A stretch of DNA of 32,130 nucleotides from Pelagibacteraceae bacterium AG-345-F21 (GCA_003281795.1 QCAW01000013.1:1-32130), one strand, 5' to 3'. Counted from the stretch's first letter, positions 24,010-32,130 are shown. A program made the numbers and translations. The notes: generated from the letters alone by a model not told the origin.

Positions 24010-24396
24010 ATGAATAATACGATTCGAAATATACAATTAACTGCAGTCCTTTTTGTTTTGTTTTCAACTATTGTTGCTTTTTTTCTTGAAGTTAAAGAAA
24101 TGTATGACGATAGAAACATTGAGTTAGCAGACTTGCTTCTTATGTTCATTTATATCGAAGTAATTGGATTAGTAAGATCATATTGGGAAACAAGAGCAGT
24201 TAGAATATCGTATCCGTTGGTAATAGCAATAACAGCGCTAGCTCGATTCATCATATTACAAGATAAAGATAGCGACCCAACAAATTTAATATATATTTCA
24301 AGTGCAATTTTAATTGTTGCGATTGCAACAGTTATAATTAGATTAAGAAATAGTAAATTTTTGAATTTAGATAAATCTAAGTCAAACGAGCTTTAA
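24010..24396 (+). CDS. PsiE-like phosphate-starvation-inducible membrane protein
   Basis: A 128-residue protein with four hydrophobic helices (about 11-27, 42-55, 71-86 and 94-110) and the PsiE-type segment LLLMFIYIEVIGLVRSYW. PsiE is controlled by phosphate starvation in E. coli; no Pho box was looked for successfully here, so regulation is unknown. It follows argG by 21 bases, and its 3' end overlaps the folD 3' end by 20 bases on opposite strands. Confidence 0.75.
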   Translation: MNNTIRNIQLTAVLFVLFSTIVAFFLEVKEMYDDRNIELADLLLMFIYIEVIGLVRSYWETRAVRISYPLVIAITALARFIILQDKDSDPTNLIYISSAILIVAIATVIIRLRNSKFLNLDKSKSNEL

Positions 24397-25219
24397 AACA
24401 TTCTAAAGTATTTTTTAGCAAACAAGCAATAGTCATTGGGCCTACTCCACCTGGTACTGGAGTAATTGCTTTAGCTATATTTTTCACTTCATTAAAATCA
24501 ACATCTCCTACAATTTTTTCTCCCATTTTATTTATTCCTACATCTATTACGATCGATCCATCTTTCACCCAATCTTTTTTTACTAAATTTGCTACACCAA
24601 CAGCAGCGATAATGATATCCCCTTTCAAGCATTCTTCTTTTAAATTTTTTGTTCTTGAATGAGTTATTGTAACTGTACAATTTTCTTTCAATAATAATTG
24701 AGCCATCGGCTTGCCATTTAAATTTGATCTACCTAGAATTACAGCATGTTTACCGGATAAGTTTTTTTCAATTCTTTTTAATAATAATAAACATCCTAAA
24801 GGAGTACATGGCACAATCGCATGATATCCAGAAGCTAATTTACCAACATTTTCTGGATTAAATCCATCTACATCCTTCGAAGGATGAATTGAATTTATTA
24901 TTTGCTCTTTATTAATTTGATTTGGAAGAGGAAGTTGAACTAGAATACCAGATATTTTATCGTCATTATTTAGCTCGTTAATTTTTTTAAGTATCTCTTT
25001 TTCTGTTATATCTTTCGAATATCTTATGACACTTGAATTTATTCCAACTTCTTTTGCATTTTTTTCCTTATTTCTTACATAAATTTGGCTAGGTAAAAAA
25101 TCTCCAACCAAAATTACTGCTAACTCTGGTATTTTATTCGTTTTTTTTTTAATTAATGAGATTTCTTTTTTTATTTCTTCTCTTAAAGCTGCAGCTTCTT
25201 TTTTTCCATCTATGATCAT
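24377..25219 (-). CDS. folD: Bifunctional methylenetetrahydrofolate dehydrogenase/cyclohydrolase FolD
   Basis: A 280-residue enzyme that interconverts methylene-, methenyl- and 10-formyl-tetrahydrofolate for one-carbon metabolism. Catalytic residues are Tyr47 and Lys51 (SQIYVRNKEK), with conserved GILVQLPLP, the DVDGFNPENVG loop, the NADP-binding GRSNLNGKPMAQLL and the PGGVGPMT motif. Length is typical. Last gene of the hemC-hemD-mscS-yggT-folD run, one base after yggT. It overlaps psiE tail to tail. Confidence 0.97.
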   Translation of the reverse strand: MIIDGKKEAAALREEIKKEISLIKKKTNKIPELAVILVGDFLPSQIYVRNKEKNAKEVGINSSVIRYSKDITEKEILKKINELNNDDKISGILVQLPLPNQINKEQIINSIHPSKDVDGFNPENVGKLASGYHAIVPCTPLGCLLLLKRIEKNLSGKHAVILGRSNLNGKPMAQLLLKENCTVTITHSRTKNLKEECLKGDIIIAAVGVANLVKKDWVKDGSIVIDVGINKMGEKIVGDVDFNEVKNIAKAITPVPGGVGPMTIACLLKNTLECFKARLT

Positions 25220-25220
25220 A

Positions 25221-25514
25221 TCAAAATATTGCTGGCCTCAAATATAGTTGCATACAAAGTTTCGTAAACCATAAACCCAGTAGTAGTATTATCGGAGAAA
25301 TATCAATTTGTCCTAGATTAGGAACATAATTTTTAATCTTATTTAAAATTGGGCTGGTCGCTCTATACGTAAAATCAAGAATAGCATAAACAAACCTACT
25401 TTGTGTGTTCAAAATATTAAAGGCTACCAACCAACTCAGAATAACATGAATGATTACTACCCATTCATAAATATTAATAATCTGAAATACCAATAAGTAT
25501 ATTGCTTGCATCAC
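25221..25514 (-). CDS. YggT family membrane protein
   Basis: A 97-residue protein with two main hydrophobic segments (about 5-31 and 72-90) flanking the YggT pattern VVIIHVILSWL and YRATSPILNKIKNYVPN. It contains a single YggT domain, about half the size of the E. coli duplicated form, as is common in alphaproteobacteria. Function is poorly known; links to osmotic stress or envelope proteins have been suggested in other species. Its start overlaps the MscS-like gene by four bases. Confidence 0.9.
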   Translation of the reverse strand: MMQAIYLLVFQIINIYEWVVIIHVILSWLVAFNILNTQSRFVYAILDFTYRATSPILNKIKNYVPNLGQIDISPIILLLGLWFTKLCMQLYLRPAIF

Positions 25515-26602
25515 TTTTTCTCCACATAAATAGAAGTGCTTGGAAAAGCGAAAGATGCACCATTACTCTCTACAATTTCTTTAATTTTAACTGCAAGTCG
25601 CTCTTTTATTTTAAGCCATTCGCTCCACTCGTCAGTTACAGTAAAACATCTTACATACATGTCAATGGAGCTATCAGAAAATTTATCTATACGTACAGCA
25701 TGTTCTGTTTCTTCTCCTATTTTAAAGTCTTCGCTTGAAGTTATAAATTTTTCTATCTGTTCTCTGATATTTTTCAACTGATCCACAGTAGAGTTATACT
25801 GCAAAGTAATTATCCAACTGATTCTCCAATTTGTAGTTTCGCTTATATTGACTACTGCATTTTCAGCAAAGGAGGCGTTTGGTATAGTAGCAATTGATTT
25901 ATCAAATTTTCTTATCACGGTTGATCTAAAGCCAATTCTCTCTACAATACCCTCGATAATCCCCTCCACATATATCCAATCTCCTATTTTAAATCTTTTC
26001 TCAACTAGAACTAAGACTCCAGATATTAAATTTTTGAACAAATCTTGAGCTCCTAAAGCTACTGCTACGCCAAATAATCCTAGTCCAGCAATTATTGGAG
26101 CTATCTTTATTCCCCAAATATCTAATGTGGCAGCAAATCCAAAAAAAATAATTAAGATTTTATTAGCTTTGATTACCCAGTTTAATAAATCTTTAGAAAG
26201 TAGTTCCTCTACTCTTTTTATTAAAAAAGTAATTGGTTCTACGATTTGATGTATTAACCAAAAAATCAATATTGTAATTAAAGATCGATTTATATTATCA
26301 ACAAAGTTAGACATTTTACCATCAAACTCCATATACGATGTTGCAATAAATATACCTAAAACTATTGGAATAAACTTAATAGGACCCTCTGATGCTTTTA
26401 CTAATGCATCGTCAAATTTATTTGAAGTGTTAGCAACATAATTTTTTAGTCGCTGAAGAATGAATTTAGCTATTAGACCACGTAATAATAAGAAAAATAA
26501 GAATATTGCAATTGCTAATCCTATTTGAGTAAAATTTACTCCGGATATTCCTTTTTGCCAAATTTCTAAAAATAGATCTTTAAAATTTTCTAAAATGTTC
26601 AT
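25511..26602 (-). CDS. MscS-family mechanosensitive ion channel
   Basis: A 363-residue membrane channel that should open under membrane tension to release solutes on osmotic down-shock. N-terminal helices at about 20-45, 75-92 and 101-121 precede the pore-lining segment GLGLFGVAVALGAQDLFKNLISG, followed by the beta domain EKRFKIGDWIYVEG and GIVERIGFRSTVIR (quoted in pieces) and a C-terminal alpha/beta domain. It has more N-terminal residues than E. coli MscS (286), similar to YnaI-type channels with extra helices. It lies 11 bases after hemD. Confidence 0.92.
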   Translation of the reverse strand: MNILENFKDLFLEIWQKGISGVNFTQIGLAIAIFLFFLLLRGLIAKFILQRLKNYVANTSNKFDDALVKASEGPIKFIPIVLGIFIATSYMEFDGKMSNFVDNINRSLITILIFWLIHQIVEPITFLIKRVEELLSKDLLNWVIKANKILIIFFGFAATLDIWGIKIAPIIAGLGLFGVAVALGAQDLFKNLISGVLVLVEKRFKIGDWIYVEGIIEGIVERIGFRSTVIRKFDKSIATIPNASFAENAVVNISETTNWRISWIITLQYNSTVDQLKNIREQIEKFITSSEDFKIGEETEHAVRIDKFSDSSIDMYVRCFTVTDEWSEWLKIKERLAVKIKEIVESNGASFAFPSTSIYVEKK

Positions 26603-26613
26603 TTATTTATTTC

Positions 26614-27306
26614 CTATAAATTTAATATTTCTTCACCAGGATTAAAAACGCTGATATTTTTCCATCCATCAGATTTAAATATACCTGCTACTTTTTCACT
26701 TATACACATAACTTTAGACTCTGTCATTAAATGATGAAGGCTATAATTTTTTACTATTTCAACAAAACTCTGTGCACTACGAGTGGAATATACAAAAATT
26801 ATGTCAGGAGGATGACTGCTGACAATTTTTTTATTCTCCGCGTTTAAATCGGTAATTTTTTCTGAAGTGTAATTAATTATTTTTTCAACATTAAATCCCT
26901 CTTTTTTTAATTCTAAATCTAAATTTGAAGAAAGAAATTCTCCACAGATATAAGCAATTTTGGATTTTTGATTAATCTGATTTGCATTAATAATTAAATT
27001 TTTAAGAGCATTAACAGTTCCTCCAGCAGACATTGTATTATTGTAACCTGTTTTTCTTGCTATTTTTTCGGTAATTAAACCAACACAAAAACATAATTTA
27101 TTTTTATCAGGATTTATATTTTTTAAATTTCTTATCGCATTGGCGCTAGTAAATATTAAAGCATCAAATTTTTTTAGATCAAGTAATTCAGTTTTGATAG
27201 GGAGAATTCTTAATGTAGGCATGTAAGTAATTTTATGTCCAAGAGAGAAAAGTTTTCCCATAAGATCTTCGGATTCTATTAGAGGTCTTGTTATTAAAAT
27301 ATTCAT
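26614..27306 (-). CDS. hemD: Uroporphyrinogen-III synthase HemD
   Basis: A 230-residue enzyme that closes hydroxymethylbilane to uroporphyrinogen III with inversion of ring D. HemD is poorly conserved; the family is shown by the N-terminal ITRP with LGHKITYMP, LIFTSANAIRNL, the YICGEFL segment and the FVYSTRSAQSFVEI region, and by its place directly after hemC with a four-base overlap. Size is a little below the usual 240-260. Works with HemC in the cytoplasm. Confidence 0.92.
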   Translation of the reverse strand: MNILITRPLIESEDLMGKLFSLGHKITYMPTLRILPIKTELLDLKKFDALIFTSANAIRNLKNINPDKNKLCFCVGLITEKIARKTGYNNTMSAGGTVNALKNLIINANQINQKSKIAYICGEFLSSNLDLELKKEGFNVEKIINYTSEKITDLNAENKKIVSSHPPDIIFVYSTRSAQSFVEIVKNYSLHHLMTESKVMCISEKVAGIFKSDGWKNISVFNPGEEILNL

Positions 27307-28220
27307 TTTTTTTTAAATTTATTTCCAGCTAAGTTTAATAGTTTTTCTCCAACATCTTTACCAATTTTAAAAGCATCGATATCTTTTCCTTTAATTTCAC
27401 AATTGTAGTATTCAGAACCGTCATCTGAATATAACTCTGCAGTTAAATTTAAGTTTTTATTAACTATTACTGCTAAACCTCCTACAGCTGTTTCACAATC
27501 TCCACCAAGAGTTTTTAGCATACTTCTCTCTGCTGAAGCGCAAGAAGCAGTATCCTCATCATTAATTGTTTTTAAAATATTTTGAATATACTTATCTTTT
27601 TTTCTACACTGGGCAGCTATTATTCCTTGACCGACTGCTGGTATCATATCTTTAATTTCAAAAAACAAACTTATTTTATGTTCAAGATTTAAACTTTTAA
27701 CTCCAGCAGCTGCTAAGATAATTCCATCTAAGTTTTCTTTTCCAATCTTATTTATTCTTGTATCTATATTTCCTCTCATTCTAACAAAAGAAATTCCTTT
27801 ATTGATTTTTTTTAGTTGAAGCTCTCTTCTCCTAGAGCTTGAACCAATGATTAAATTAGAATTTAGTTCTTTAAGATTTTTAATCTTACCACTCAATAAA
27901 ACATCTCGTGGATCATTTCTTTTTAAATAAGCGCCTATCATCAGCTCTTGATGTTCTTCTGCCTCCATATCTTTTAACGAGTGAACAGCTATGTCGATAT
28001 TGTTTTCCAATAGTTCTTCTTCTATTTCTTTGCAGAATAATTTTTTTCCACCAATTTCAGATAATTTTTTCTTATTATAAATATCTCCAGTAGTGGTAAT
28101 TGATTTTACTGCAATATCTTTATCGCTCATATCTGTATTTTTTAGAATAAGTTGTTTAACTTTTCCTACATAAGCTTGGGATAAAAGGCTCCCTCTAGCG
28201 CCAATTGTAATTTTTTTCAT
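27303..28220 (-). CDS. hemC: Porphobilinogen deaminase HemC
   Basis: A 305-residue enzyme that condenses four porphobilinogens into hydroxymethylbilane. The dipyrromethane cofactor cysteine is Cys242 in GGDCETAVGG, and the catalytic Asp84 is in VHSLKD; both match the E. coli numbering. Other motifs are GTRGSLLSQA-like GARGSLLSQA (7-16), GSSSRRR (126-132) and VRMRGNIDTR. Length is typical. It faces tsaD across 60 bases. An AT-rich TATAAA lies seven bases before the ATG on this strand, so its mRNA may have little or no leader. Confidence 0.97.
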   Translation of the reverse strand: MKKITIGARGSLLSQAYVGKVKQLILKNTDMSDKDIAVKSITTTGDIYNKKKLSEIGGKKLFCKEIEEELLENNIDIAVHSLKDMEAEEHQELMIGAYLKRNDPRDVLLSGKIKNLKELNSNLIIGSSSRRRELQLKKINKGISFVRMRGNIDTRINKIGKENLDGIILAAAGVKSLNLEHKISLFFEIKDMIPAVGQGIIAAQCRKKDKYIQNILKTINDEDTASCASAERSMLKTLGGDCETAVGGLAVIVNKNLNLTAELYSDDGSEYYNCEIKGKDIDAFKIGKDVGEKLLNLAGNKFKKK

Positions 28221-28280
28221 TATTAGTTTATATATTCGATAGATGTATTTTATACTATTTTAAATTTTTACAAATAAATA
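28221..28280. promoter_or_regulatory. Divergent promoter region hemC / tsaD
   Basis: Sixty AT-rich bases between two divergent genes must hold both promoters. A TATACT at 28251-28256 is a plausible -10 for tsaD, 24 bases before its ATG. On the minus strand TATAAA at 28227-28232 is a candidate -10 for hemC. No good -35 element is evident for either, so the assignments are tentative. Confidence 0.35.
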
Positions 28281-29357
28281 ATGGGAAAAAAAATTACATT
28301 TTTGGGAATTGAGACGAGCTGTGATGAAACAGCAGCTTCAGTAATAAAGGAAAATGAAAAAGGCACAGCAGATATATTGTCAAACATTGTATCAAGCCAA
28401 ATAGAACAACATAAAAAATTTGGAGGAGTAGTTCCAGAATTAGCTGCAAGAGCTCATTTGGAGAATATAGAATTCATTATAGAAAGAGCATTAAAGGAGA
28501 GTAAAATCTCTATAAAGGAAATAGATGGTGTTGCAGCTACTGCGGGACCAGGATTAATTGTTTGTCTTACAATTGGATTAAATATTGGAAAAGCAATTGC
28601 AGCATTTTCTAATAAGCCATTTATTGGTGTAAATCATTTAGAAGGTCATGCTCTCAGTCCTGGATTGGAAAATAAAATAGAATTTCCTTATTTGCTTCTT
28701 TTAATATCTGGTGGTCATACGCAATATTTAATTGTTAAAGATGTAAATCATTATGAGCAATTAGGAACAACAATAGATGATGCGTTGGGAGAAGCTTTCG
28801 ATAAAACAGCAAAAATGTTGGACCTAGGTTATCCTGGTGGGCCGGCTGTTGAAAAATTTGCTAAATTAGGTGATGCAAATTATTTTAAACTTCCAGAGCC
28901 AATAATTAACCGAGCAGGATGCAATTTATCTTTTGCGGGGCTTAAGACTGCAGTCTTAAGAGAGTCAAAAAAAATAAATGGAGAAAATAAATTAAAATAT
29001 AATTTAGCTGCGTCATTTCAAAAAACTATTAATAAAATTCTCTATAAAAAAACCAAAGTCGCAGTAGATATGTTTAGAAAAAAAACAAAAAAAGAAAATT
29101 GTAAATTAATAGTTGCTGGTGGTGTTGCGGCTAATGAAACTATTAGAAATAATTTATACAGCCTGTCAAAAGAGATTGGTTTTAAAACTGTTTATCCTGA
29201 TTTAAAATTTTGTGGTGATAATGCAGCGATGATTGCTTGGGCAGGTATAAAAAGGTTTAAAAAAAACTTAACTGACAATATAGAAATTTCCGCTAAATCT
29301 AGATGGCCTCTCGATAAAGAAGCTCCATATATGAAAGGTCCAGGGTTGAAGTTATAA
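28281..29357 (+). CDS. tsaD: tRNA N6-threonylcarbamoyladenosine transferase subunit TsaD
   Basis: A 358-residue ASKHA-fold protein (Kae1/YgjD/Gcp) that moves the threonylcarbamoyl group to A37 of ANN-decoding tRNAs together with TsaB and TsaE, which are not in the window. The N-terminal GIETSCDETA is at 9-18, the iron-binding HLEGH is at 119-123, SGGHTQYL follows, and LKFCGDNAAMIAWAG supplies the late metal-binding aspartate. Length is slightly longer than E. coli (337). It is divergent from hemC, an arrangement I recall as common in alphaproteobacteria. Confidence 0.97.
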   Translation: MGKKITFLGIETSCDETAASVIKENEKGTADILSNIVSSQIEQHKKFGGVVPELAARAHLENIEFIIERALKESKISIKEIDGVAATAGPGLIVCLTIGLNIGKAIAAFSNKPFIGVNHLEGHALSPGLENKIEFPYLLLLISGGHTQYLIVKDVNHYEQLGTTIDDALGEAFDKTAKMLDLGYPGGPAVEKFAKLGDANYFKLPEPIINRAGCNLSFAGLKTAVLRESKKINGENKLKYNLAASFQKTINKILYKKTKVAVDMFRKKTKKENCKLIVAGGVAANETIRNNLYSLSKEIGFKTVYPDLKFCGDNAAMIAWAGIKRFKKNLTDNIEISAKSRWPLDKEAPYMKGPGLKL

Positions 29358-29360
29358 AGA

Positions 29361-29392
29361 TTCAGCACTGCGTAAATATCATGGTCGCTGAA
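29361..29392 (+). terminator. Possible weak hairpin after tsaD
   Basis: TTCAGCAC at 29361-29368 can pair with GTCGCTGAA at 29384-29392, with one bulged C, giving an eight-base-pair stem over a 15-base loop just after the tsaD stop. A run of eight T occurs later, at about 29409-29416, too far away for a classical terminator. The rest of the 96-base gap before the EVE gene shows nothing recognisable. Confidence 0.3.
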
Positions 29393-29453
29393 GTTAAAAT
29401 AATATACTTTTTTTTATGAGAATAACTTTTTTATTACTAATTATTTAAAAATT

Positions 29454-29870
29454 ATGCAATATTGGTTAATGAAGTCCGAGCCAGATGTTTGGTCTTTAGA
29501 GCAACAAAAAAAAGCAGGTCCTAATGGTATTGCTTGGGATGGGGTAAGAAATTTTCAAGCTGCTAATAATTTAAAAAAGATGAAAGTTGGAGATCTTTGT
29601 TTTTTTTATCATTCTAATATAGGCAAAGAGATAGTCGGAGTAGTTAAAGTAATAAAAAAAGCTTTTATTGACAAAACGGATAAAAATAAAAGGTTTGTAG
29701 CCGTTCAAGTTAGGTTCGAGGAAGAGTTTCTGACACCAATTTCTCTTGAAAAAATTAAAAAAACTAGGACTATTTCTCACTTGCCCCTGATAAAACAGAG
29801 CAGATTATCAGTAATGCCAATAGACTATAAAAGCTGGAAAATTATCTATAAGATGGGTAAAATGTCTTGA
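29454..29870 (+). CDS. EVE-domain protein
   Basis: A 138-residue protein made almost wholly of one EVE domain (PUA-like fold): QYWLMKSEPDVWSLEQ, WDGVRNFQAANNLKKMKVGD, CFFYHSNIGKEIVGVVKV and the later FVAVQVRFEE. EVE domains bind modified nucleobases in DNA or RNA; the specific ligand here is unknown. In many alphaproteobacteria it lies near tsaD, often after gpsA, which is missing here. It is followed 18 bases later by acs. Confidence 0.9.
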   Translation: MQYWLMKSEPDVWSLEQQKKAGPNGIAWDGVRNFQAANNLKKMKVGDLCFFYHSNIGKEIVGVVKVIKKAFIDKTDKNKRFVAVQVRFEEEFLTPISLEKIKKTRTISHLPLIKQSRLSVMPIDYKSWKIIYKMGKMS

Positions 29871-29879
29871 ATTTAATCT

Positions 29880-29883
29880 GGAG
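29880..29883 (+). promoter_or_regulatory. Shine-Dalgarno supporting the GTG start of acs
   Basis: GGAG lies five bases before GTG 29889. No other ATG, GTG or TTG occurs in frame before the conserved domain, so this site fixes the unusual N-terminus of acs. Confidence 0.55.
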
Positions 29884-29888
29884 ATCTA

Positions 29889-31970
29889 GTGGCTAAAAAA
29901 AGAAAAAAAAGAAAAGTAAGAAAATCTAGAAATAAAACTAGAAAAGATAAAAAAACTAGAAAAAAAATTAAAAAAAAAAAGTTAAAAAAAAGAAAAGTTT
30001 TCAAGTCTCCTACTCAATCCAAAGACAGTGATGGAAATACAATAATAAAAGTTTCAGATAGTTGGGCTAAACACGCTTACGTAAATAAAGCCAAATATCA
30101 AAATAAGTATAAACTCTCAGTTAAAGAAAATGATAAATTTTGGGCTAAAGAAGGTAAAAGAATTTCTTGGATAAAAAAATACTCAAAAATAAAAGATGTT
30201 AAATTTAGCAAAGAGGAGGTAAAAATTAAATGGTTTTATGATGGTACTTTAAATGCTTCTACTAATTGCATTGACCGTCATTTGAAAAAAAATGGCAATA
30301 AAACAGCTATCATATGGGTTGGTGACGATCCAGCTGACTCAAAAAAAATATCCTATAAAGAATTACATCAGAATGTATCTAAAGCTGCTAACGGTTTAAA
30401 AAGTATTGGTGTTCAAAAAGGTGATAGAGTTACAATTTATCTCACTATGATACCTGAGCTTGCGTACGTAATGTTGGCTTGTGCAAGAATAGGTGCAATT
30501 CACTCTATTATTTTTGGAGGATTTTCTCCTGACTCAATAGCAACAAGAATTAATGATTGCGAGTCTAATTTTCTAATAACAGCAGATGAAGGAGTAAGAG
30601 GTGGAAAAATAATTCCACTTAAAAAAATTGCTGACGAAGCATTAACACAATGTCCAGATGTTAAAAAATGTGTTGTAGTTGAAAGAACCGGAAATCAAGT
30701 CAATTGGGTAGATGAGAGAGATATAAAATACAAAGAAATGATTTCTTCTGTTTCCTCTAAGTGTGAGCCAGAAGAAATGGCAGCTGAAGATCCGCTATTT
30801 ATACTTTATACATCTGGGTCGACGGGTAAACCTAAAGGAGTTCTCCATACTACTGGGGGTTATATGGTTTATGCTTCGATGACACACCAATATATTTTTG
30901 ATTATAAAAAAAATGATATTTATTGGTGCACTGCTGATATTGGCTGGGTAACTGGACATAGCTATATTATTTATGGACCTTTATCGAATGGGGCTACAAC
31001 TATAATGTTTGAAGGAATACCCAACTTTCCTGATAGCTCTCGATGGTGGCAAATAGTAGATAAGTATAAAGTTAATATTTTTTACACTGCACCTACTGCA
31101 ATTAGAGCTTTAATGAGAGAAGGAGATAAGCCAGTTAAAAAAACAAGTCGAAAATCTCTTAAATTATTAGGAACTGTAGGAGAACCAATAAATCCTGAGG
31201 CCTGGATGTGGTATTATAAAATTGTTGGTGACTCAAAGTGTCCTATAGTTGATACATGGTGGCAAACTGAAACTGGAGGAATTTTAATTGCTCCTCAACC
31301 TGGAGCTATAGATTTAAAGCCAGGCTCAGCTACTAAACCTTTCTATGGAATTAAGCCAGTATTAGTAGATCAAGACGGTAAGGCTATTAAGGGAGAGGGA
31401 AAAGGGAGATTGTGTATGTCCACTTCCTGGCCAGGCCAAATGAGAACAGTATATGGAGATCATCAAAGATTTATAGATACCTATTTCTCTCAGTTTGATG
31501 GGAAATATTTTACAGGCGATGGATGTAGAAGAGACAAAGATGGATATTATTGGATAACAGGTAGAGTGGATGATGTAATTATCGTATCTGGCCATAATCT
31601 AGGTACTGCTGAAATTGAAAGTGCCTTCGTAGCGCATCCAAAAGTTGCAGAAGCAGCGGTAGTCGGTTTTCCTCATAGTATAAAAGGAAATGGACTATAT
31701 TGTTATGTTACTTTGAATGCTGGAGAGCCTGCTACAGGAGACTTAGAAAGAGATCTTAAGCTTTGGGTAAGAAAACAAATTGGTCCAATCGCTACACCTG
31801 ATGTAATTCAATTTGCGCCCGGTCTTCCTAAAACACGCTCAGGAAAAATTATGAGAAGAATTTTAAGAAAAATTGCTGCAAATGAACCGGATAACTTGGG
31901 GGATACAACTACTTTAGCTGACCCAAGTGTTGTAACTTCTCTAGTCGAAAATAGACAAAATAAAAATTAA
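29889..31970 (+). CDS. acs: Acetyl-CoA synthetase with a basic N-terminal extension
   Basis: A 693-residue AMP-forming acetyl-CoA synthetase that converts acetate, ATP and CoA to acetyl-CoA. Motifs in order are [11 protein letters not shown] (ATP loop), [54 protein letters not shown] (quoted in part: [11 protein letters not shown]), [11 protein letters not shown] and [10 protein letters not shown], whose lysine is the regulatory acetylation site in other Acs. The usual domain begins near [15 protein letters not shown] (56-70); ahead of it come about 45 extra residues, of which 27 of the first 40 are Lys or Arg. The start is GTG with GGAG five bases upstream, and no later in-frame start exists before the domain, so the extension is likely real. 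Its role is unknown. The stop shares TTAA with the opposing partial gene. Confidence 0.95.
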   Translation: MAKKRKKRKVRKSRNKTRKDKKTRKKIKKKKLKKRKVFKSPTQSKDSDGNTIIKVSDSWAKHAYVNKAKYQNKYKLSVKENDKFWAKEGKRISWIKKYSKIKDVKFSKEEVKIKWFYDGTLNASTNCIDRHLKKNGNKTAIIWVGDDPADSKKISYKELHQNVSKAANGLKSIGVQKGDRVTIYLTMIPELAYVMLACARIGAIHSIIFGGFSPDSIATRINDCESNFLITADEGVRGGKIIPLKKIADEALTQCPDVKKCVVVERTGNQVNWVDERDIKYKEMISSVSSKCEPEEMAAEDPLFILYTSGSTGKPKGVLHTTGGYMVYASMTHQYIFDYKKNDIYWCTADIGWVTGHSYIIYGPLSNGATTIMFEGIPNFPDSSRWWQIVDKYKVNIFYTAPTAIRALMREGDKPVKKTSRKSLKLLGTVGEPINPEAWMWYYKIVGDSKCPIVDTWWQTETGGILIAPQPGAIDLKPGSATKPFYGIKPVLVDQDGKAIKGEGKGRLCMSTSWPGQMRTVYGDHQRFIDTYFSQFDGKYFTGDGCRRDKDGYYWITGRVDDVIIVSGHNLGTAEIESAFVAHPKVAEAAVVGFPHSIKGNGLYCYVTLNAGEPATGDLERDLKLWVRKQIGPIATPDVIQFAPGLPKTRSGKIMRRILRKIAANEPDNLGDTTTLADPSVVTSLVENRQNKN

Positions 31971-32130
31971 TTAAATTTTAAATTTTTAGTCAGATCTTTA
32001 AATTCATTTTCAACTAAATTCCACTTCAACTTTATAGAATTAAGAACAATCTCTTTATCAAGAACTTTTAAATTATCAGCAATAGGTGCCCACTTGTAAA
32101 GAGCAAGACCGCTATCTTTAAATGGATTTG
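31967..32130 (-). CDS. Unidentified protein, C-terminal fragment at the right edge
   Basis: The minus strand is open from the right edge (frame starting at 32128) to a TAA at 31967-31969, giving the last 53 residues of a protein. The sequence ([20 protein letters not shown], then a Lys/Asn-rich amphipathic tail ending NLKFN) is unlike the other two frames, which meet stops early. The tail-to-tail overlap with acs on a shared TTAA matches how other convergent genes here are packed. I do not recognise the family and the 5' part lies outside the window. Confidence 0.6.
   Translation of the reverse strand, partial: NPFKDSGLALYKWAPIADNLKVLDKEIVLNSIKLKWNLVENEFKDLTKNLKFN

Noticed and set aside
29358-29453. 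Small ORF or tRNA between tsaD and the EVE gene
   Set aside because: No ORF longer than a few codons with a credible start, and no cloverleaf.
29889-30020. Basic N-terminus of Acs as an annotation artefact of an A-rich upstream region
   Set aside because: No other in-frame start exists before the conserved domain and a GGAG precedes the GTG, so I kept the long form while flagging it.
1-32130. Mobile elements, integrases, CRISPR arrays, toxin-antitoxin or defence genes
   Set aside because: No transposase, integrase, regularly spaced repeat or known defence domain was seen among the genes or gaps.

Overview
This window looks like a chromosomal segment of a streamlined, AT-rich marine alphaproteobacterium, most likely SAR11 (Pelagibacterales). 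The evidence is the strong A/T bias with Lys/Ile/Asn-rich proteins, very short or negative intergenic gaps, typically alphaproteobacterial families (DUF2794, IalB-like, HspQ, PsiE-like, YggT) and a TRAP/glycolate-oxidase block. No mobile element, CRISPR array, rRNA or tRNA was seen. The taxonomic call rests on gene content and base bias, not on a marker-gene search.

Layout. At 1-428 lies the 3' end of ftsY (+). From 425 to 19423 every gene is on the minus strand. In transcription order these are: hspQ; the cytochrome c maturation genes ccmC-D-E-F-G-H, closed by an AT-rich hairpin; a PagL-like outer-membrane deacylase; and a 2-hydroxyacid block of an FMN-dependent 2-hydroxyacid dehydrogenase, a class I aminotransferase, glcD-glcE-glcF and a 2-hydroxyacid/glyoxylate reductase. 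After that comes a TRAP transporter (dctP, a strong hairpin, dctQ, dctM), followed by an amidase, a previously unlisted 59-residue two-helix membrane protein, a DMT permease and a membrane-anchored alpha/beta hydrolase. From 19500 the strands alternate: ispZ/yciB and DUF2794 (+), a Bax-inhibitor-1 protein (-), an aldo/keto reductase, an IalB-like protein, argG and a PsiE-like protein (+), hemC-hemD-mscS-yggT-folD (-), then tsaD, an EVE-domain protein and acs (+). A partial unidentified minus-strand gene runs off the right edge.

How the genes fit together. The 2-hydroxyacid block reads as a catabolic unit. A TakP-like TRAP system would import a 2-oxo- or 2-hydroxy-carboxylate, GlcDEF and the LldD-like enzyme would oxidise 2-hydroxyacids to 2-oxoacids, and the aminotransferase and NAD(P)H-dependent reductase could move glyoxylate to glycine or back to glycolate. 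The hairpin between dctP and dctQ would let the binding protein be made in excess over the permease. The ccm genes mature c-type cytochromes. HemCD supplies uroporphyrinogen III for tetrapyrroles, and Acs activates acetate.

I found no clearly new multi-gene system. The observations most worth a second look are the highly basic N-terminal extension on acetyl-CoA synthetase, the small membrane protein at 2099-2278, the paired inverted repeats between hspQ and ccmC, the dctP/dctQ hairpin, and the fact that all four convergent gene pairs have no intergenic space at all.
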